Below are positions 57,606 through 64,000 of a DNA stretch of 64,000 bases, one piece after another. The notes below the pieces were generated by a model. It searched no databases. It saw only the letters and a program-made list of their open reading frames with translations, and was not told where the DNA came from. Within the stretch, counting starts at the first letter, position 1. Every line of letters begins with the position of its first letter. A program made the translations under genes and the position numbers. Source of the DNA: Gongronella butleri (taxonomy: Eukaryota > Mucoromycota > Mucoromycetes > Mucorales > Cunninghamellaceae); the NCBI GenBank assembly GCA_025201375.1, contig JAIWZP010000055.1, positions 62,001 through 126,000 on the forward strand. The letters are read 5' to 3'.

Positions 57606-58286
57606 ATGCAATCCTCTGGTTATTACACCGCGACGTCGCAACCTTACGACTTGCTTGCACAACACACAGACGACCGCTATAAATATGGCGCGCCCCAGCC
57701 AGAGCACGGTGTCCCCTTGCCCGAGAGTGCCGACGCTATATTGCAGGGCGATGATGACGATAACTCGGACGACACAAAGACCCCTAACAAGCGCTCCGGC
57801 CGTCGAAAGATCAAAATCGAGTACATTGACGACAAAACCAAGCGCCACATCACATTTTCCAAACGAAAGGCAGGCATCATGAAAAAGGTACAGTGCTCTC
57901 CCTTGTTTTTTTTCTGCTTGATCTCCTCTTTTCCCCGCTGGGTTTCCAGTGATTCCATTGATTTTCATGCTCACATACGTTTTTTTTTTTTTTTGTTGTT
58001 GTTGTTTTCCGTCTAGGCATACGAATTGAGCACACTGACAGGCACACAGGTCCTGCTCTTGGTTGTCAGCGAGACCGGGCTTGTGTAAATCGCGAAGAAA
58101 ACAAAGAACATGGCCATCAATGACGCGTTTTATTCAATGTTTTTGCTTTTTTTTTTTTGTTTCGGTCCAATGTGCAGGTACACGTTCACGACGCCCAAGC
58201 TGCAGCCTCTTGTGACACAGCCTGAAGGCAAAAACTTGATTCAGACGTGTCTGAATGCACCGGACAACCAAGAGGTAGTGGAATGA
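57606..58286 (+). CDS. MCM1: SRF/MCM1-type MADS-box transcription factor
   Basis: Nuclear factor expected to bind CArG-like sites with partner proteins. Exons 57606-57887, 58017-58084 and 58178-58286 give 152 residues. After an acidic N terminus (DDDDNSDD), the MADS box runs from GRRKIKIEYIDDKTKRHITF through SKRKAGIMKKAYELSTLTGT to QVLLLVVSETGLVYTFTTPK, the SRF/Mcm1 (type I) form. The SAM extension reads KLQPLVTQPEGKNLIQTCLN, then the protein stops after EVVE. Fungal Mcm1 orthologues normally continue with a Gln-rich tail, so this one is short; a further exon spliced from the GTAGTG just before the stop cannot be excluded. Confidence 0.9.
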
Positions 58287-58454
58287 GCGCGTTTTTCTTG
58301 GTTTCTTTTGTTTTCCCATCCGTACAAGCCCATCTTATTTACCCCCAGGCCTATATCATATCCCCCTGTTTTGATTACCCCATTATTCCTCTCGTTGCTT
58401 GTGTCTCTTGTCAATGAATATTCAAAATTGAATAAATCGTTTTTTTTTGGCAAT

Positions 58455-58864
58455 CTACGAAGCGGCACGCTCTACAAAAGTGTTCAATTGCTCTGCCGTG
58501 GCTGCGCGCACGGTCACCAAGGTGATGCCGCCTTTCCAGTGGGCGTGGAGTAGGTAAGGATGCGCGGGGTCGGTCGAATTGGCATGTGCCGCGAGGCATT
58601 CTTGCTGCACGACGGCTACAACGTCGCACACCCATTGTTGTTGGAGACGCGCGACCATACTGGTTACATCGGCACATCCTGGCCATTGCCACTTGTGCTC
58701 ATGCTTGTACCTGATCCAAAGATCACCAAATACACTCGTATCCATGGGTGGCATTGTAGCCTCAATTGGAGACAACGTTGGCGGCGATGTTTCGCGCCAA
58801 TCCAGATCAATTAGGCTGCTGACGTGCCGCGGCTGCGTTTTCTACAAGGAGAGTCAATGGGCTG

Positions 58865-58897
<33 letters not shown>

Positions 58898-59919
58898 TCG
58901 TATATCCATACATGGGATTCCGCGGGTGTTATACGAGCGGAGGCCAATTCCTTGTTGTCGGCATGAATTGGCTCACGGCCGTCCGAAAGATTGGCTTTGG
59001 TAAGGTCACACCAATCATCTGCGGTTGTCAAAATAAAAAGTAAGCATGTTTGTAGATCCATGATCCCCCAAGGTGCCCACCCCACCTTGTTCAGTGCGAA
59101 CCTGCGTGAAAAAGAAAAGAAATGAGTTTTTGCCTCCTTTAACGCGCTTTTTTTGCATCTTTTTCTGTTTTTTTGTGCGTGTGCCACTTTTGACGTACGT
59201 GATTTGCCGTTGTTACGGTGTGTATCTGGATATCTGGCTGGCTGACCAAATCGGTCACCTCACGTGCAATCTAAATCAAGTTTGGTCAGACCCGATTTGA
59301 CACGTGTCTATCGCGTTTTTTTTTTTTTTTTGAGGCCTCGAACCTGCTGCACTTCGACTTGTTTAGAGGCCATGAGGGTGTCAAGCAGCTCATCAAGACT
59401 CGAGAGCCGCTGCTTGGTGCGTACAATACATTGTTGGATCGCGCGGAGCCCACAAACCTGCAATGGCGCGTCATCTGCACGAAAAAAATGAAGTATCAGT
59501 GAGCAATGCGTTGTCTTTCTTCACATGGAGTTGTATGTCGTCACCTTGAATAACGGCTACACAGGCACCTAAGCGCACCATCCACTCGAGCTCTGTGTGT
59601 TGACGCGACAAGTATCCATTTTCGCCAATAATCTAAAAACATAGAAAAGCGAGGTCAATGCACCCATGGGAGATGTCGGCAAGCTCGTGTGACACATAAG
59701 ATTGGTTGTTACCTTGAACGCCAATTGCATGAGAGGCACATTATTGTACGTCGTCTTGGCATCGGGAATGCGGAGTGCGTCATACAAGGCATCTACGGCG
59801 GTCTCCCTTAAAATAACATCATCCACTTCCTCCGCAATCACTATTCCGCGACATCCAACCGTAAAAATGGCGCCATTCGTCAAGTGAGCACAGCAATCCT
59901 TGAGTTTTCGTGATTTGTG

Positions 59920-59950
<31 letters not shown>

Positions 59951-62372
59951 TTGTGTTTTTGCATTACCTCGCTCAATATCTTGACAGTGCTGTGCAACGA
60001 CAGTGGCATCCGAGGCATGCTGGAGCGTGCACATGAGTAGAGAGAGTGTGGATGAGACATACTCGACGGTGGAGGCCGGTTCAGGTGCGTGGTGCAGCAG
60101 CCACGTGGCCAATTCGCTGCCATGTTGCGTGTGCGCGCATTGCGAGAGTGCATCCAGCAGTACTTGGCGTTGCTGGTCCGTCAGTGACACATCCAGTCGT
60201 TTGTCTAGCAAGTCCAGGCACTTTTTTTTTTTGAAAAAAAAAATCAAGAAAGGATGAATTTGAATCCATTGGACTGGGTGACATCCGCGTACCTTGAGAA
60301 CGAGCGTTGCATCCGTGATGTGGGATCGCAGGGTATCAATAAAAAAGGAAGGCGACCACTCGTTTTGCCACAGGGACACATCCAAAAAGGCAATGGCGGA
60401 TAAGCCCAAGTACAAGCGATTTGCATTGTTTGCCGACAGATACGGGTGCAACACGTCCACCAGGCGACTCTCAACACTCGATAAGAACACGGGCTGCGCC
60501 ATCACAGCCATGCATTCCAACAGAATGGCTAAAAAATTAAGAAAAAAAAGTGGGGGGTGAGACGGGCTGCAAACAGAGCGCCAACACAGGTTTTGCTATT
60601 TGCAGCGCAAGTTGCCTTTTAGAGCCGTCACTTACCAAAAGCAGCGTCGACCTTTTTTTCGACTGAGATCAGGCATTGGGACACGACATCGAACACACGT
60701 CGAGAATGGCTAAAAAAAAAAAGACACATTATTTAGAGAAAAATCATTTGTTTTCTCGTTCCCCCCTCCCCCCACTTGGACTTTTTTCTTTTTTTAATAC
60801 GCACGCGTCATGCCCGGCCGCCAGGACCACTCGATAAATCTTGAGACACGTCAATTGGGCCCATGGTGCAGGCACCCCATGATAATAGTATCCGCGCTCA
60901 ACATGGCCATCCATCACTTGCTGATGCACTTGCAAGACTGTCTTCAATAAGGTTTCATCCATCAACGAGATATCTTGCTGCTCATCCCAGCGCAAAACCC
61001 AAAAAAAAAGTGCGTGAGACGAGTTGTTCCTTCTTTGTGCACCAGTGCCGCGCTTTCCGTGGTTCCGTATTGATTTATGTAATCGCGATTACCTGAAGCA
61101 GCCGGCTCCACACAGACAGAGCCACAAACACCACGCCCAGATCTTTATCAACTAATGCATTGCGTAATGAGGCATCGATTTGATCCAAGACCCCAGGTGA
61201 TCGCCGGTAAATCCAGTAAAGTGCAAGGACAGCCTTCCTTCGTACCACTTGCCTTAATAATGCCGATATGTCCAAATGGATCTTGGGGTCAGTACCACGC
61301 TTCTCGATCCCCTCTTTATTCGTTTTCGAGCGCACATCCCCCTTTTTTCCCTCGTTTTTGTTGTTTTCAACCGCGACATCCCTGAAATTGTCTCACCTTG
61401 AAGAGGTCATGGCGTGCAGCGTCGGATCCAGGACGTGTTCAATCCATTCTGGCTGGTCCAAGTAGCAAATGACGTTCAAAGCGAGGCAATTGTCCATATA
61501 ATTGCTGCTTTTAAGATCCTTTGTGAAAAAAAACAAAGTTGGTGATTTCACATGTCAACACAACATTCTGGCGCGAGAATTGCAATCGTGCGGGAACGGG
61601 AAGCAATAATTCCAGGGCGCCATGGCTCTCAATGGCAGCGACGCGTCTCGTTTTCACCCTTTTCTTTTTTTTTGGGGGGGGGGAGGAAGCAAGAACCTTA
61701 CTCTTTGCAAGGTATTGATCAACATGATGCCCAATTCATGTTGCTTGTTTAAGAGGAGCATGCATACAAGGTAGCCTACACGTAAAAACACGAAAAAACA
61801 CAACAAAATAAAATAAAATAAGGATGGGCAAGGAATGGCGCCGCAGCGCGCGTTAAAAGGCAGATGATCCATACCCGTGCGCCGCTGGTCCAATGAATCG
61901 CCGCTCTGTGCAATCATGATGGCATGAATCAGGCTGAAATCGACATTGTACCCGAGCATCAAGCAATGGATCACTTGCACAAGCGCTTCTTTCATCTCAT
62001 CCTGCTCTCGTCGTAAAAAAAAAAGGGGGGGGGGACGGTGTCGGGGATGAGACAAATCTTGTTTTACTTTGCGACATAGCGCCACAGGGGATTTTTTTTC
62101 GCGCATTGGCCCTCGTTCACACTCTATTTTATACCGGTGTCACGTTTGGCTGACGTATTCTGGTGGACAGTGCTTTGAGGTGCTGGTTCACTTGGGTGTA
62201 TTCTTGCTAGAATGAGGACGTGAATACTGGAGCTTCTTGTAAAAAGTGCGTTTACCTCCTTGGACGTCTGATTCAGACGCTTGATAAAAGAATAAAAATG
62301 CTTGCTGTGACCTGACGCCAGAAACGACGGCTCCAAATAGCCTGCATAAGCCGTGGAAGGTGCTTGCGTCAT
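58455..62372 (-). CDS. AP4E1: AP-4 complex subunit epsilon (adaptin)
   Basis: Large subunit of the TGN adaptor AP-4. About fifteen exons: 62372-62256, 62004-61875, 61775-61702, 61518-61397, ~61252-61092, ~60977-60805, 60709-60636, 60528-60293, 60220-59968, ~59850-59714, 59632-59545, 59474-59344, 59101-59086 (16 nt), 59018-58912 and 58841-58455. The trunk shows epsilon/alpha-type blocks: CLMLGYNVDFSLIHAI, GYLVCMLLLNKQHEL, LINTLQRDLKSSNYMDNCLA, VVRRKAVLALYWIYR, YHGVPAPWAQLTCLKIYR and YLGLSAIAFL. The ear (from ~DTSVFGDLWIRYKHEH) matches the AP4E1 C-terminal domain, ahead of which is a SLIDLDW motif. The junction before exon 10 is uncertain: the simple acceptor at ~59903 breaks the frame, while one after ATAG at ~59848 keeps it. 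Confidence 0.82.
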
Positions 62373-63006
62373 AAATAGCAATAAAAAGGCAAAGAAAAGA
62401 GGGGGAACGCGCGTGGGGGGAGCACCGTAATAATAAAAAAAAAAGGTGCGAGAAACAAGGGGAAAAAGGCAGGGGCACGCTTGGCAGCTAAAATTGGCCG
62501 ACTGTAACCGCGTTCAGGGCTTGGATAGCCAATGGCGCCGGTCTCGGGATGAAGAACAAAGCCTAAAGAGCGTGCGAGCGTCGCTCATGACTGGATTTGT
62601 GCTTGTGACCCTTTAGGAACTTGCCGAATTATCCATCATTGGGAATCTTTCCCAAGAAGTGACCATTTGAAGCGGAGGCGTGTCACCCCCATTGCCCCTA
62701 CGAACAAAGAAGATTTGGGGGACGAAGGGCGAAAAAGGAGAAATAAAGCGTTCCTTCGAAAAGGCTTCTGCCAAGGCCCAAAAAAGCAATTCTTTGCCTA
62801 AAAAGAGGTGCCTGATGATAACCTTATTGCGTGCCCTTGTTAAAAAGGTAAGAGGTCGGCGCGAAGAAGACGAGGTCGTGTCTCCCCCTTCTTCTTTTCT
62901 GTTCTTTCTCGTTTTTTTTCTTTTTCTTTTTCTTTTTCTTTTTTTTTGCCACCATTTCAATCATCACCCCCTTTTTCCTGCCCCCTCCTTTCTTTCTCCA
63001 CTAACC
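62373..63006. promoter_or_regulatory. Divergent promoter between AP4E1 and the RhoGEF gene
   Basis: 634 bp between start codons. The right part (62900-62990) is a CTTTTT-type pyrimidine tract typical of leaders in this window. An open frame running through 62680-63006 into the RhoGEF exon is probably chance. Confidence 0.3.
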
Positions 63007-64000
63007 ATGTATTCATCGGCGCAGGATGCCGTCAAATATCCGCTGTCTTATGCTTCGCCATATGGGTTGTCGTCCCCGATGAGCGACATCACATCCGTTT
63101 CCACGGCAACCACGCGTGCCAGCCAATATTCACAGCCCGACTACTCGACACTCCTCGACGATCTCTCCATCATCGATGACGTCTATGAAACGTATGATCA
63201 CGAGCAATTGGGCTCCATGATAGGTAAAAAAAAAAAAAAAAAAAGAAAAAAAAAGACAAAAATAGGGAAAAAAAAAAAAGCAACAGCCTGTCCTCATTTG
63301 CCCATTGGGGTCGCGCGCGTACAGATTATCAAGTCAATCACACCACAAAGAATGGTGCCTTCAAACATCAAATGGTGCAACATCTCATCCAAACTGAGAT
63401 CCAATTCATCCACGATTTGCGCGGCCTTGATCGACATTATAGCAGCAAATTGCAAGCGTACAATGCGTCCGTCAAAGCAAAGCAAATGCTCAAAGACATC
63501 GATGGCGACATCTTATTCAAACCCACGCAAAGTCTGGTCGCCGCACATGAGGCATTGCTGGAGGCGCTTCAACAAAGGTCCGCCAAAAAAAAAAAAAACT
63601 TTAAAAAAAAGATACAATCAAAGCGCTGACCCTTTCTCATTGCTCCTATATATCAATTGGCATAGATTACTCATCTGGGGCCCGACACAGCTGCTTTCCG
63701 ACATTTTTAATCGCTTTGTAAGTCGACAAGGAAAAAAAAACGCAAAAAACGCAAAAAAAAAAATCGGATAGCTCATTTGGCGCCCATGTTTCATCTTTAG
63801 TACGAGCACACTGAGGCCTGTTATACCATCTACATGAAAGGGTTCTCCGCCACCATTGTCACATTGGACAAGTTACACAAATCATCGGCTTTCACCAAAT
63901 TCTTAACAGTGAGACACACAAAAAAAAAAAAAAAAACAATGAGGCACTGCCTCGGTGCTGATGCCTTTTTGTTATGCAGTATTGTAACGAAGCCGACGGT
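63007..64000 (+). CDS. Rho guanine-nucleotide exchange factor (DH domain), 3' truncated by window edge
   Basis: Activates Rho-family GTPases, usually in polarity and wall-integrity signalling. Exons 63007-63223, 63325-63577, 63666-63717, 63801-63908 and 63980 onward are in phase. A Ser/Tyr-rich N terminus of about 70 residues leads to the DH domain: HLIQTEIQFIHDLRGLDRHY (CR1), SLVAAHEALLEALQQR, then LLSDIFNRFYEHTEACYTIY and TLDKLHKSSAFTKFLTYCNE. This resembles the Rom/Rgf and Bem-type fungal RhoGEFs, where a PH and CNH domain would follow; those are outside the window, so the subfamily is open. The first intron opens with A19 after GT. Confidence 0.85.

Noticed and set aside
1..64000. CRISPR arrays, operons or bacterial ribosome-binding sites
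   Set aside because: No spaced direct repeats were seen, and the introns and eukaryotic gene families show nuclear fungal DNA.

Overview
The window reads as nuclear DNA of an early-diverging filamentous fungus, most likely Mucoromycota (inference). The signs are many short spliceosomal introns (mostly 50-120 nt, GT-AG), fungal-only families (UPF0658 Golgi protein, Ups1-type PRELI protein, GT15 mannosyltransferase, Pap1/Yap1-type bZIP) and genes usually missing from Dikarya, above all an AP-4 epsilon adaptin. Introns and UTRs are full of homopolymer A or T runs of 10-39 nt. No bacterial, organellar or CRISPR features were seen.

Layout, left to right. 1-3097 (-) MMS19, 3' end outside the window. 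3098-11033 is gene-poor: one copy of dispersed repeat R, a long-TIR foldback element (5311-5892), an intact 1,549-bp LTR element with identical LTRs and a 5-bp target duplication (6083-7631), and repeat S. 11130-24566 is gene-dense: URC4-like DUF1688 protein (+), Yap1-like bZIP (-), Ups1-like PRELI protein (+), ferric reductase (-), a DALR-domain arginyl-tRNA-synthetase-like protein with degenerate catalytic motifs (-), and a GT15 mannosyltransferase (+). 24567-26548 holds a second copy of S. 26549-39093 carries a UPF0658 Golgi membrane protein (-), an ankyrin protein with a PP1-docking motif (+), a Whi5-like regulator (-), an SH3 membrane protein (-) and an Scs7-type fatty-acid 2-hydroxylase (+). 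39094-42081 is gene-poor with repeat R. 42082-48946 carries a UBA-UBX-LRR protein of 16 exons (+), a small membrane protein (-), ribokinase (-) and a tRNA-Lys (-). 48947-53669 is gene-poor with two more R copies and a perfect inverted repeat. 53670-64000 carries SPC1 (+), CDC123 (-), a short-chain dehydrogenase (-), an MCM1-type MADS factor (+), AP-4 epsilon (-) and the 5' end of a RhoGEF gene (+).

Neighbouring genes do not form a pathway; this is ordinary eukaryotic gene order, mostly convergent or divergent pairs. Regulatory signals that can be read include two ATCTGATAA iron-GATA sites upstream of the ferric reductase and a TATA box before URC4. The most distinctive points are the young LTR element, the dispersed AT-rich repeats dense in the heptamer TACTGTA/TACAGTA (probably termini of Tc1/mariner-pogo elements), the apparently non-catalytic synthetase paralogue, the UBA-UBX-LRR fusion, the AP-4 subunit, and introns that begin with poly(A) and end with poly(T). 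For all multi-exon genes except MMS19 and AP4E1, the proposed exons sum to a multiple of three (or, for the truncated RhoGEF, stay in phase).
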